Below, in pieces: positions 22,373 to 31,278 of a stretch of 34,766 bases of DNA. The translations under genes were made by a program, and so were the position numbers. Location: NCBI GenBank assembly GCA_016778085.1, contig JADHQF010000004.1, positions 1 to 34,766 on the forward strand, given 5' to 3'. Within the stretch, counting starts at the first letter, position 1. The number at the start of each line of letters is the position of its first letter. Below the pieces are notes generated by a model. The model was not told where the DNA came from. It worked only from the letters and a program-made list of their open reading frames with translations, and made no database searches. Source of the DNA: Luminiphilus sp. GTDB lineage: Bacteria > Pseudomonadota > Gammaproteobacteria > Pseudomonadales > Halieaceae.

Positions 22373-22879
22373 ATGGCGAGTTTAACCGCCCAACAAAGAC
22401 AGGAACTGATTGATGAGCTGCCGCGCTTAAAGCGGTTCTGCCTCTCACTGACGTCAGATCCGGCTGATGCCGACGATTTATTGCAAATCACGGTGGAGCG
22501 CCTGCTAGAGAAGGGCATGCCCGAGGACGCGCACGTCGCTAAGTGGTCGCACCGGGTATGCCGCAATTTGTGGATTGATGAGATTCGATCCAGAGATGTA
22601 CGGAGTCGTTACGCGCAGTCAGAAAGCGCAGTGGAAGGGGCCGGCACCACTGCGGCCAACACTGACGAGTCCGTGCAGCTCGACCGGGTCTCGGCGGCGA
22701 TGGAACGGTTGCCGCCTGAGCAACGCGCAGCGTTGGTTCAGGTTGCAGTAGAGGGTTGTTCCTACGCTGAGGCAGCGGCGCTACTGGAAGTGCCGATCGG
22801 TACGATCATGAGTCGTGTCGCTCGAGCACGAAAAGCGTTGGCTGAAGATTTGGAGTGGAGTGCAGAAAGAGAGGCTTAA
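22373..22879 (+). CDS. RNA polymerase sigma factor, ECF type
   Basis: 168 aa: region 2 (LKRFCLSLTSDPADADDLLQITVERLLEKG...WSHRVCRNLWIDEIRSR) and region 4 (MERLPPEQRAALVQVAVEGCSYAEAAALLEVPIGTIMSRVARARKAL). Confidence 0.95.
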   Translation: MASLTAQQRQELIDELPRLKRFCLSLTSDPADADDLLQITVERLLEKGMPEDAHVAKWSHRVCRNLWIDEIRSRDVRSRYAQSESAVEGAGTTAANTDESVQLDRVSAAMERLPPEQRAALVQVAVEGCSYAEAAALLEVPIGTIMSRVARARKALAEDLEWSAEREA

Positions 22880-22937
22880 GCCTCCGGCATTCGTCAGGGC
22901 CCACTTGGGAGGGGCCGAAGGGAACAGGGTGATTTCG

Positions 22938-23678
22938 ATGAGTGATGATCGTCAGAACGTGGTAGACATGGCGGGAACGCGGGTGGACGACGACCATTTG
23001 CTGTCTATGTATGTCGATAACGAGTTGGACGCAGAGCGAACCATTGCCCTGATCAGCAGGCTACGTAGTGAGCCCGCCCTACGAGCACGCCTCGAGGTCA
23101 TGGAAGCCAACGACAAGCGGGTGAAACAGCTCTTTGCTCAATCTGATAATCAAGTTCCTGAACATTTAGTACCCCTGGTTACGGCAGAAAACGTGGCCGT
23201 GCTGGGTATGACAAGGCGCTGGCAGCGCTGGGCGAGCGTCGCCGTAGCTGCCTCGTTCGCGACAGCGATGGCATTAGTGGTCGACCTGAGCCAAACCGAT
23301 GTCTTCAACCCCATGAGCATGGATCCGCAGCTGGCGAGTGCTCTCGAGCAGTCTCCGTCGCGCGCCACTGGCTGGGATGCGCTCGATGATGAACGACAGT
23401 TTCGCTCGGTCTTGACCTTTCCCGCGGCCGACGGGCGCTGGTGCCGTGAGTTTCTGCTGAGTCAAGGCGAGTCACACTGGCGCGGTGTGGCCTGCCGGGT
23501 TGGTGGCGAATGGGTGAACCAAGTCGTGGGTAGCGAAATCTTCCTCGAGCAGGAAACCCAGTATCGTCCCGCCGGTGCCGGCGACAGCGAGCAGGTAGCG
23601 CGGTTTATCGACGAGACTGCGACCGATGTGGCGCTTGGACCGCAACAGGAAGCGACGCTGATCGGATCCGGTTGGTAA
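22938..23678 (+). CDS. Anti-sigma factor, single-pass membrane protein
   Basis: From ATG 22938: cytoplasmic MSDDRQNVVDMAGTRVDDDHLLSMYVDNELDAERTIALISRLRSEPALRARLE, TM (WASVAVAASFATAMALVV), then a periplasmic domain. Immediately downstream of the ECF sigma gene. Confidence 0.85.
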   Translation: MSDDRQNVVDMAGTRVDDDHLLSMYVDNELDAERTIALISRLRSEPALRARLEVMEANDKRVKQLFAQSDNQVPEHLVPLVTAENVAVLGMTRRWQRWASVAVAASFATAMALVVDLSQTDVFNPMSMDPQLASALEQSPSRATGWDALDDERQFRSVLTFPAADGRWCREFLLSQGESHWRGVACRVGGEWVNQVVGSEIFLEQETQYRPAGAGDSEQVARFIDETATDVALGPQQEATLIGSGW

Positions 23679-23879
23679 GCCTGCGCTCATAAAGTATCTG
23701 GCGCGGGTCTCGCGCCAACAACACAGCCACACCCGAACGCAATCTGTAGCCCAGCACCCTCCTGAAAACGGTCACGCGCCTGTGCCGGAAGACTGCTTGG
23801 CGGTGTTGCTTGCGTTACGCTCTCCGCCGGCCGATTATTGGCTTGTCGCCTATGATCTTTGATCGAGAGTTTAGTGCTG

Positions 23880-24299
23880 ATGAATGCATATCTGTTGCCG
23901 CTGACCGGCGGCGTTTTGTTGGGCCTCTCCGCCATGTGGTTGCTGCTCTCACTGGGCCGGATAGCCGGTATCAGCGGTATTGCCTGGGGGTCCCTTGCAG
24001 GACCAGAACGCCTGTGGCGAACCCTGTTTTTGGTGGGTTTGCTACTTGGCGGCTTACTGACACACAACGTCATTGGCCAACCTGTTCCGGCGGAATCCAC
24101 CGCGCCGTTGTGGTTGATTGTCACGAGTGGACTCCTCGTCGGCCTCGGGACGCGCATGGGTGGCGGCTGCACTAGTGGCCACGGGGTGTGTGGACTAGGC
24201 CGGCGATCACCACGATCACTGGTCGCCACGTTGACCTTCATGACCCTGGGCGTCATCACCGTACTCGTGATGCAAAGCTTGATGGGAGATGCGGTATGA
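23880..24299 (+). CDS. YeeE/YedE-type membrane protein, N-terminal-half type
   Basis: About 139 aa from ATG 23880: GLLVGLGTRMGGGCTSGHGVCGLGRRSPRSLVATLTFM (conserved GGGCTSGHG motif). Confidence 0.88.
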   Translation: MNAYLLPLTGGVLLGLSAMWLLLSLGRIAGISGIAWGSLAGPERLWRTLFLVGLLLGGLLTHNVIGQPVPAESTAPLWLIVTSGLLVGLGTRMGGGCTSGHGVCGLGRRSPRSLVATLTFMTLGVITVLVMQSLMGDAV

Positions 24300-24718
24300 G
24301 GGCGTGGCCCGCTTTAATATCAGGCGTCCTTTTTGGCCTTGGACTCACCTTGTCGGGCATGTCAGACCCGGCCAAAGTACTCGGATTCTTGAATATCACC
24401 GGGGCGTGGATACCGGATCTGATCTTCGTCATGGGCGGCGCTGTAGTCGTCACATTTCTCATCACTCCCCTCGTGACGGCACGAGAGGCGCCCTTGCTGG
24501 CGTCGACTTTTTCACTGCCCGGCAAGCAGCTGTTGGATCGACGCTTGGTGGGCGGCGCCGTGCTATTTGGCATCGGTTGGGGACTGTCGGGCTACTGCCC
24601 GGGACCTGCGTTGGTGAGCTTACTATACGGCTACGAATCAACCGTGGTGTTTTGCTTGGCTATGTTCGCTGGGATGGCATTGGAAGGCCCGCTCAGCCGC
24701 TTGTTCGCACCATCTTGA
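24296..24718 (+). CDS. YeeE/YedE-type membrane protein, C-terminal-half type (DUF6691-like)
   Basis: About 140 aa from ATG 24296: LISGVLFGLGLTLSGMSDPAKVLGFLNI, GIGWGLSGYCPGPALVSLLYG. ATGA overlap with the preceding gene. Confidence 0.88.
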   Translation: MRAWPALISGVLFGLGLTLSGMSDPAKVLGFLNITGAWIPDLIFVMGGAVVVTFLITPLVTAREAPLLASTFSLPGKQLLDRRLVGGAVLFGIGWGLSGYCPGPALVSLLYGYESTVVFCLAMFAGMALEGPLSRLFAPS

Positions 24719-24748
24719 GCGCCGCAGTACTCCTTGACCCGGATCCGG

Positions 24749-25141
24749 TTATGACAGGTCCAGCGCAAACTGTTTGAGTACATTGAGCGGGACAATCTCA
24801 AGCGTTTTTTGATGGGTCGCTCGCAAGTAAAGTCTCGGTGCTTTGCCCGCTTCGTGAGCCTGATGCCAGCGCATCGCGCACAGACACCATCGATCACCCT
24901 CTTTCAACCCAGGAAAACCATATTGAGGCATCGGCGTTACCAGATCGTTGCCTGCTGATACCGAGTAAGCGAGAAACTCATCAGTCATCTGTGCGCAAAC
25001 CGTGTGCAGGCCATGATCCATGGGTCCGGTGTGGCAGTGGCCGTCGCGAAAAAATCCGGTGACCGGGTCCTGACAACACAGCTCGATGGGCAACCCCAAT
25101 ACATTGAGCTGCTTGGGCGGTTCACCCGATGGCTCTCCCAT
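24749..25141 (-). CDS. DUF2237 family protein
   Basis: NVLGLPIELCCQDPVTGFFRDGHCHTGPMDHGLHTVCAQMTDEFLAYSVSAGNDLVTPMPQYGFPGLKEGDRWCLCAMRW. Likely start ATG 25141 (MGEPSGEPPKQLN) rather than 25189. Confidence 0.88.
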   Translation of the reverse strand: MGEPSGEPPKQLNVLGLPIELCCQDPVTGFFRDGHCHTGPMDHGLHTVCAQMTDEFLAYSVSAGNDLVTPMPQYGFPGLKEGDRWCLCAMRWHQAHEAGKAPRLYLRATHQKTLEIVPLNVLKQFALDLS

Positions 25142-25249
25142 TGCTGTTTCTCCTACGAGGATTGAGTAACGGACAGCACAACGACGCATCGTGTTTTTCC
25201 CGCCGGGCTACAGTAGCATCATATCGATACCAGCAGGACGCCCCTTGCA

Positions 25250-26410
25250 ATGTTGAGCCCGGATAACCACCTTGAAATTTTTGCTGCCCTGATGGGACTG
25301 GCCGCGCTCGCCTTCTGGTTACAAACGACGCGCTTGGGAGCACTGCTCACCGGTACGGTTTTGGTGATTTTGATGGCCATTGTCGCAGCTAATGTGGGCC
25401 TCATCCCTCATCAAGCTCCCACCTATGACTTCGTCTTTACCTATCTGGTGCCCGTGCTGATTCCTCTTTTTCTTCTGCAGGGAGACGTGCGGCGGCTTCT
25501 GCGTGAGGCATCGCGGACTGCGCTCGCCTTTTCGGTGGCCTCAGCCGGTACCGTCGCCGGAGTCCTGCTGGCCATCTCCCTCCTCGATCTCAGCACATTG
25601 GCAGGGAGCGCGAACATCAACGCTGAAGACAAGGAGAGCGCCATTGCCGGCTTGTTCGCAGCCACCTACATAGGTGGGTCGGTGAACTACGCTGCGTTAG
25701 GCGAAATGACCGGGCTATCTGGCGACGCTTCTTTTTTCTCAGCGGCCACCGCCGCTGACAATCTGTTTAGCGCCATTTTTCTGAGCGTGCTGGGGCTGTT
25801 ACCCGGCGTGCAGTGGTTAGCTAGACGCTTTCACGACCACCCCCAGACGAAAACCCCTAGCTCCGGCGACACCATCTCAAAGGCCAATACGGTGTCGATA
25901 ACACCCACCTCACTTTGCACAGCATTGGCGGTCGCCACGCTGCTGGTGACTATCAGTGATGCACTCAGCGCTTGGCTGGACTTCTCGGGGGGGCGCTACA
26001 TTATTTTAACGATACTGACCCTCGCTCTCGCTACGTTGGTGCCGAAATTACGAGACTGGTGTACCGGGGGATTTGAACTCGGCGTTGTGTTGTCATTCGT
26101 TTTCTTTGGCTCGATCGCTGCCGGGGCGGATGTCGTCGCCATGCTCAGCGTAGCCCCCATCTTGATCGCTCTGGTCACCATTTTGCTGACAACCCATTTA
26201 CTCTGCCTGTTGGTCGTCGGCCGTTGGCTGAACCTGACGCTGCCAGAATTGCTGACCGCATCCAACGCAGCCGTGCTTGGTGCTACGACTGCGCCGGCGA
26301 TGGCAGCCGCCAAGGGGTGGCATGATCAAATCACACCAGGTGTTCTGGTGGGCGTGCTGGGCTACTCATTAGGCACGCTCATCGGAGGATTGCTCTTCAA
26401 TCTACTCTGA
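25250..26410 (+). CDS. DUF819 family membrane protein
   Basis: 386 aa polytopic protein: YDFVFTYLVPVLIPLFLLQGDVRRLLREASRTALAF, FAATYIGGSVNYAALGEMTGLSG, AAVLGATTAPAMAAAKGW. Confidence 0.85.
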   Translation: MLSPDNHLEIFAALMGLAALAFWLQTTRLGALLTGTVLVILMAIVAANVGLIPHQAPTYDFVFTYLVPVLIPLFLLQGDVRRLLREASRTALAFSVASAGTVAGVLLAISLLDLSTLAGSANINAEDKESAIAGLFAATYIGGSVNYAALGEMTGLSGDASFFSAATAADNLFSAIFLSVLGLLPGVQWLARRFHDHPQTKTPSSGDTISKANTVSITPTSLCTALAVATLLVTISDALSAWLDFSGGRYIILTILTLALATLVPKLRDWCTGGFELGVVLSFVFFGSIAAGADVVAMLSVAPILIALVTILLTTHLLCLLVVGRWLNLTLPELLTASNAAVLGATTAPAMAAAKGWHDQITPGVLVGVLGYSLGTLIGGLLFNLL

Positions 26411-26496
26411 CACTGTCCCGGTCCTGCCCTGCAGCGAATTACCTGAACACACCTGCTGAGCAATGTGACCAGCAGCGAGCCCAGCAGTCGCCCGCC

Positions 26497-27765
26497 CTAG
26501 CCTGTCGCCGGCGGTGCGTTGTCATCGCTCGCGTAAGCGAGTAGACGGGTCGCGACGTCCCTTCCCGACGTCACCGCGCCTTCCATCCAGCCATACCAGC
26601 CTCGAGACAGATCACCGCCTGCAAAGAGCACTGGGGGCGGCATATCCGCCAGCTCATGTAGCCCGCGCATTTGACCAGGCGCACTGCTCAACCAGGAGCC
26701 CCGCGAGAAAGGATCGGCTATCCAGTCATGCGAGAGGTACTGCTGGTGAAACACAGCATTGGGGTGCCGCGCAGCCAATGCCCGCCAACTTTCGGCCAAC
26801 GCCTCGTCGTGATCGGGCTCGGCAACAGCAAAGGTGCAGACCGCGTCTGACCGAGACCCCCGTCGAGAGTACGCCTCGACCGCATGTGGCCACCCAACCG
26901 ATTCCGCGGGCTCGGTGAGTGTAGCGGCGACCCAACCTTTAGCAGCTCGACCAACGTGACCCTCCGCGATCACTCGCGTGGCCATAGCGGGTAATGGCAT
27001 ATCCAGATCCAGGTGCGAGAGAACATTAAGCGGCAGCGCAACGATCACCCGCCCGGCCAAAATCTGGCCTGCAGGGCCCTCGACGATAACGCCCCCCTCG
27101 GTTTTGGCGATACGGGTCACCGGGCAATTCAGCCGCAGCGCTGAGCCAAGTGTGTTGGCCAGCGCAATACTCAGTGATTGCGCACCTCCCGCGATACGGC
27201 TTTCAGCTCCGTTGAAGGCCGCCTCAACACCGCCGAAAGACGCAAACTCATGAAGCAGATTGAGCATGCTGTAGTCGTCGGGGTGCGCGCCTTGTAATGC
27301 GAACCCGTGGGCGAGGAACGTCGAAAGGTCGTTAATATCGAGAGAATGTGCCTCTAAAAAAGCCGTCACGGGCAGATCGAACTGATCAAAACCCTCATAC
27401 CAGTGCGGCTGGTCAGGATTTAGCTGAGCCGCTATGCGACCGCAGGTTCGGACAATACTGTGCCATGACGCAGCCTCTGTCTTGGGTGTCAAACCCTGCG
27501 ATGGCGACTCAGAGACTGTGCCTTCAAGGTCAATCTCATACCGCGCCAGTTCTTGCATCATCGCCTGATGCTGATCGGGGTCAACCCACTCCGCGCCGAG
27601 GTCAACCGTGAGGCCCGCCGCCTCAAAGGGTGCGCTGTAGGTTCTGCCCCCAACGCGGTCTCGCGCTTCCAGCAGCACTACCTGCCTGCCGGCATCCAAG
27701 AGATCGCGAGCGGAAGACAAGCCCGCGAGACCAGCACCGACGACGACTATTTCTATCTGCTCCAT
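26497..27765 (-). CDS. Flavin monoamine oxidase family protein (FAD-dependent)
   Basis: 422 aa: IEIVVVGAGLAGLSSARDLLDAGRQVVLLEARDRVGGRTYS (Rossmann GxGxxG), VDLGAEWVDPDQH, C-terminal LFAGGDLSRGWYGWMEGAVTSGRDVATRLL. Confidence 0.93.
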   Translation of the reverse strand: MEQIEIVVVGAGLAGLSSARDLLDAGRQVVLLEARDRVGGRTYSAPFEAAGLTVDLGAEWVDPDQHQAMMQELARYEIDLEGTVSESPSQGLTPKTEAASWHSIVRTCGRIAAQLNPDQPHWYEGFDQFDLPVTAFLEAHSLDINDLSTFLAHGFALQGAHPDDYSMLNLLHEFASFGGVEAAFNGAESRIAGGAQSLSIALANTLGSALRLNCPVTRIAKTEGGVIVEGPAGQILAGRVIVALPLNVLSHLDLDMPLPAMATRVIAEGHVGRAAKGWVAATLTEPAESVGWPHAVEAYSRRGSRSDAVCTFAVAEPDHDEALAESWRALAARHPNAVFHQQYLSHDWIADPFSRGSWLSSAPGQMRGLHELADMPPPVLFAGGDLSRGWYGWMEGAVTSGRDVATRLLAYASDDNAPPATG

Positions 27766-27858
27766 GTGGGCATGCTACACGCTCATTCACTTCATCGGCA
27801 CATCCAAGCATCGAGTGGCGTATGCTTTGCAGATACCCGCCCAAGATGAGCACATCGA

Positions 27859-28563
27859 GTGGACATTAATCCAAAAATTGACCTGAGCGGCGCAGCGACA
27901 ACGCTGGCCAGCCGAGGCCGGGTACAGATCCCTGATTTTCTCTCACCAGAATCAGCGGAGACGCTCCACGACTTGTTGCAACAGCATGAAGACTGGTACC
28001 TGAGCTACAACGAAGGGCCCGACAATTTTGAGACCAGCGAGGCCGAGTTTGCAGCGCTCACCATCGAACAAAAACACCGCTTTACAGCGGGGGTGTATCG
28101 GCGAGCACGTTCTGGCTTTCAGTACCTATTTAAGCAGTACTACATCAGTCAGGCTGTGGCCTCGGGCGAGAATCAGGGCCACCCCATACACACCGTGCAC
28201 AACTAGGTTACCGGCGAGGATTTTCTTGGCCTAATGCGGCACGTGACGGGGCGGGACGACATCCGGACCTCCGACAGTTATGCCAGTCTCTATGGCCCCG
28301 GCCACTTTCTGACACGTCATGATGATCGACACCCCACCCATCAGCGCATCGCCGCCTGGGTCCTCTCCATGACGCCAGAGTGGGATGAAAACTGGGGTGG
28401 CTACCTCGCGTTCTATGATGAGGCAGGCAATGTCGTAGAGGCCTTCAAACCCGCTTTCAATACTCTGAATTTATTCACGGTGCCCCAGCACCATGCAGTG
28501 CAGCTAGTCACACCATTCGCCGGCGCACCGCGAACCAGTTATCTGGGGTGGCTACTGGCCTGA
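27859..28563 (+). pseudogene. 2OG-Fe(II) oxygenase, interrupted by an in-frame TAG at 28204-28206
   Basis: Two ORFs (27859..28206 and 28234..28563) are in the same frame, separated only by TAG. The combined product of about 234 codons carries HDD (LTRHDDRH), a distal His (VPQHHAVQLV) and Arg (PRTSYLGW), typical of prolyl-hydroxylase-like 2OG oxygenases. Confidence 0.75.
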
Positions 28564-28567
28564 CCCG

Positions 28568-29263
28568 TCAGATAAACGTCGCGATCTGCTCCAAAGATTT
28601 TTTGACCGTGGCCGCGCGCGGCACCATCGCCGTCTGGGACGGGTGACCGACGACCAACAACACATAGGGCCGCTCGTTGCTCGGACGCTCGAGAATTTGA
28701 TTCAGGAATTTCATCGGGTTTGGCGTGTGGGTGAGCGTAGCGATACCCAGCTGGTGAAAAGCGTTGATTAGAAATCCTGTGGCGATACCCACCGACTCCG
28801 GCACGTAGTAGTGCTTTTGTCGCGCACCTGACTCATCGATGCCGTATCGCTCTGCAAATACAGCAATCAACCATGGCGCCGTTTCCAAAAACGGCTTGGA
28901 CGCATCCGTGCCTATTTTTTTTAGATCATTCAGCCATCTCTCTCCCGCCCGACCACCATAAAAAGCCTGCTCTTCTGCCTCCGCCGCCTCGCGGATGGCA
29001 CGCTTGGTGTCAGGGTCACCCACGCAGGCAAAGTGCCATGGTTGGTGGTTCGCGCCGCTCGGCGCTGAACCTGCAGCGAGCACACAGGCCTCAATCACGG
29101 CACGATCGATGGGCTCATCAGAGAAATCCCGCACCGTGCGCCGTCTTGCAAGCCGATCTCGATAAGCCAGGGCGTCATCCAATATCACCCCGGGCGCCAA
29201 TACTCCTGGGGGGTCCAAGGGTATCGGATCGTAGTCGAAGTCAGTCATGCTTTCGGCCGTCAT
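28568..29263 (-). CDS. Nitroreductase family protein
   Basis: 231 aa: [85 protein letters not shown]. Confidence 0.93.
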   Translation of the reverse strand: MTAESMTDFDYDPIPLDPPGVLAPGVILDDALAYRDRLARRRTVRDFSDEPIDRAVIEACVLAAGSAPSGANHQPWHFACVGDPDTKRAIREAAEAEEQAFYGGRAGERWLNDLKKIGTDASKPFLETAPWLIAVFAERYGIDESGARQKHYYVPESVGIATGFLINAFHQLGIATLTHTPNPMKFLNQILERPSNERPYVLLVVGHPSQTAMVPRAATVKKSLEQIATFI

Positions 29264-29377
29264 TTAGCGAGAAAGATGTGAGTGTATACCCGCGCTTCGA
29301 CGATACCTTATTTAGCGCTGATCAATATCCCTAGGCAGCGGTGCCCACACTCATGATCTATCAGTTAGCATCTCTTT

Positions 29378-29848
29378 ATGAAAGTCATTCAGAGAACGGG
29401 TGTGAGGGCAAAGGATCGTGATCTTGCTCTGAAGTGGATCAAACGATGCCTGCGAGAAATCACCCGTAAAGATTACGAACTACCGGTGGACTATGGTGAG
29501 GCGCGCAATGATCTCGTAGTAACCGTAAAACGCGCTGGCCATCGCTCCTCAGCATGCGCCAAGGGCATCACAATAGATATTTCGGCGTACACAAAAGGTA
29601 CTTCCGTTCTTCTGGAGTACCCCGCCTTCGCCCAAGATCCCGTCATCGGATCCAGAGACGCCATCACTCCCGAGCTGGTCCTCGCCGGCACGATCGCGCA
29701 TGAAATCAGCCATTTTGTGCAGTATCGATACGGCCCCGATACACGGTGGCTAAAAAAACGCTATCGCAAACCTCACGGTGAGGGGTTTCGAGATATCTAT
29801 CGGATATTGCGATCAAAAGTAGTGAATCCACATCTCAAAGATGTGTGA
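29378..29848 (+). CDS. SprT-like zinc metallopeptidase-family protein
   Basis: 156 aa with HExxH (GTIAHEISHFVQY) and downstream KPHGEGFRDIYRILR, resembling the SprT-like third ligand region. Confidence 0.65.
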   Translation: MKVIQRTGVRAKDRDLALKWIKRCLREITRKDYELPVDYGEARNDLVVTVKRAGHRSSACAKGITIDISAYTKGTSVLLEYPAFAQDPVIGSRDAITPELVLAGTIAHEISHFVQYRYGPDTRWLKKRYRKPHGEGFRDIYRILRSKVVNPHLKDV

Positions 29849-30056
29849 CAGGTCCAAATTTGCTAAGCGCTATACCAGCATTTTCATCCAGACCGCACAT
29901 CACACTCGCCCCGACATTTTACAAGCAGTCTCGATGTAGGCTCGCCAGAGAGACTTCCGTGAGTGGTGCGCCAATCCAAACCTACTGTGCATCGCGACAG
30001 GACGCAAATTTGAGACCATAATCCCGATCCGTCTTACGCATTGAGCCTTCCACGTT

Positions 30057-31274
30057 ATGCAAGTTGATCCGGAAGCCGCGGGCTTTTGCCCTGCCAAACT
30101 CAGCAAACTCGATGACCACCTGATCAGTCGTTATATCGAGCCAAAAAAAATATCAGGCTTCAACTTGAGGGTTGTGCGCAAAGGCAAGGTGGCGCACCAC
30201 ATCTCAACGGGCCTCATGGATATTGAGCGCGATAAGGCGATGCGCGACGACACCATCTTTCGCATCTATTCCATGTCCAAACCCGTCACTTCCATTGCAC
30301 TGATGATGCTGATGGAAGAAGGCCGGTTTCAACTGACCGACCCTGTCTACAAATTCATACCATCATGGCGAGAACACCGCGTTTGGGTTGAAGGTGAAGG
30401 TGAAGCGATGGTGACGCGCGCGCCCAAGGCGCCGATCACCGTGCAACATCTGCTTTGCCACACGGGGGGTCTGACTTATGGCGGCTTTCTGCCCGGGTTA
30501 GAGCTACCCGTAGACCCGGCTTACGCGGCTGCGGGTATATCTAGAGCGGGTACCGACACGCTGCAGGAATTTGTTGAAAAGCTCGCAAAGGTACCATTGC
30601 TCTATGAGCCGGGATCACGATGGAGCTACTCCATGAGCACCGATGTCTGCGGTTATCTGGTTGAAGCCATATCGGGTCAATCCTTTGAATCTTTTCTGCA
30701 GGACCGGCTCTTCGGCCCCCTCTACATGCCCGACACCGGGTTCACTGTTTCTGACACTCAACTGGATCGTTTTGCCGCCTGTTATGAGCGCGCGCCAGAC
30801 AAATCTCTACGTCTTCAGGACGACCCAGAAACCAGTCGCTATCGCAACTCACCGGCAGCGCCTTCGGGCGCAGGCGGCCTTGTTGGAACAGTCAGTGACT
30901 ACGCGAATTTCTGCGAAATGCTGCTCCAAAAGGGACAGTTCCGTGGGAAACAGATCATCGGAAGGCCGATTTTGGAGCTGATGACGCGCAATCACCTTGG
31001 CGATCAGTCACTGGCACAGATGGCGGTCGGGGGGTTTTCAGAAACCAGTAACGACGGCGTGGGCTTTGGATTGGGCTTCGCCACCACCATGGATGCGGCC
31101 GCTTCAGGGACCGTCGGCCAGGGCGACTTCTATTGGGGCGGTCTGGCCTCGACGCTGTTCTGGGTGGATCCCATCGAAGATCTGTACGCCATTTTTATGA
31201 CGCAGCTGATCCCCTCTTCCACCTTCAACTTCAGAGGGCAGATCAAAAACCTCGTTTATGGGGCGCTGTCGTAA
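30057..31274 (+). CDS. Serine hydrolase, class C beta-lactamase-like family
   Basis: 405 aa: SxxK motif (RIYSMSKPVTSIALMMLMEEG), QHLLCHTGGLTYG, WSYSMSTDVCGYLVE. Confidence 0.92.
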   Translation: MQVDPEAAGFCPAKLSKLDDHLISRYIEPKKISGFNLRVVRKGKVAHHISTGLMDIERDKAMRDDTIFRIYSMSKPVTSIALMMLMEEGRFQLTDPVYKFIPSWREHRVWVEGEGEAMVTRAPKAPITVQHLLCHTGGLTYGGFLPGLELPVDPAYAAAGISRAGTDTLQEFVEKLAKVPLLYEPGSRWSYSMSTDVCGYLVEAISGQSFESFLQDRLFGPLYMPDTGFTVSDTQLDRFAACYERAPDKSLRLQDDPETSRYRNSPAAPSGAGGLVGTVSDYANFCEMLLQKGQFRGKQIIGRPILELMTRNHLGDQSLAQMAVGGFSETSNDGVGFGLGFATTMDAAASGTVGQGDFYWGGLASTLFWVDPIEDLYAIFMTQLIPSSTFNFRGQIKNLVYGALS

Positions 31275-31278
31275 TTGC

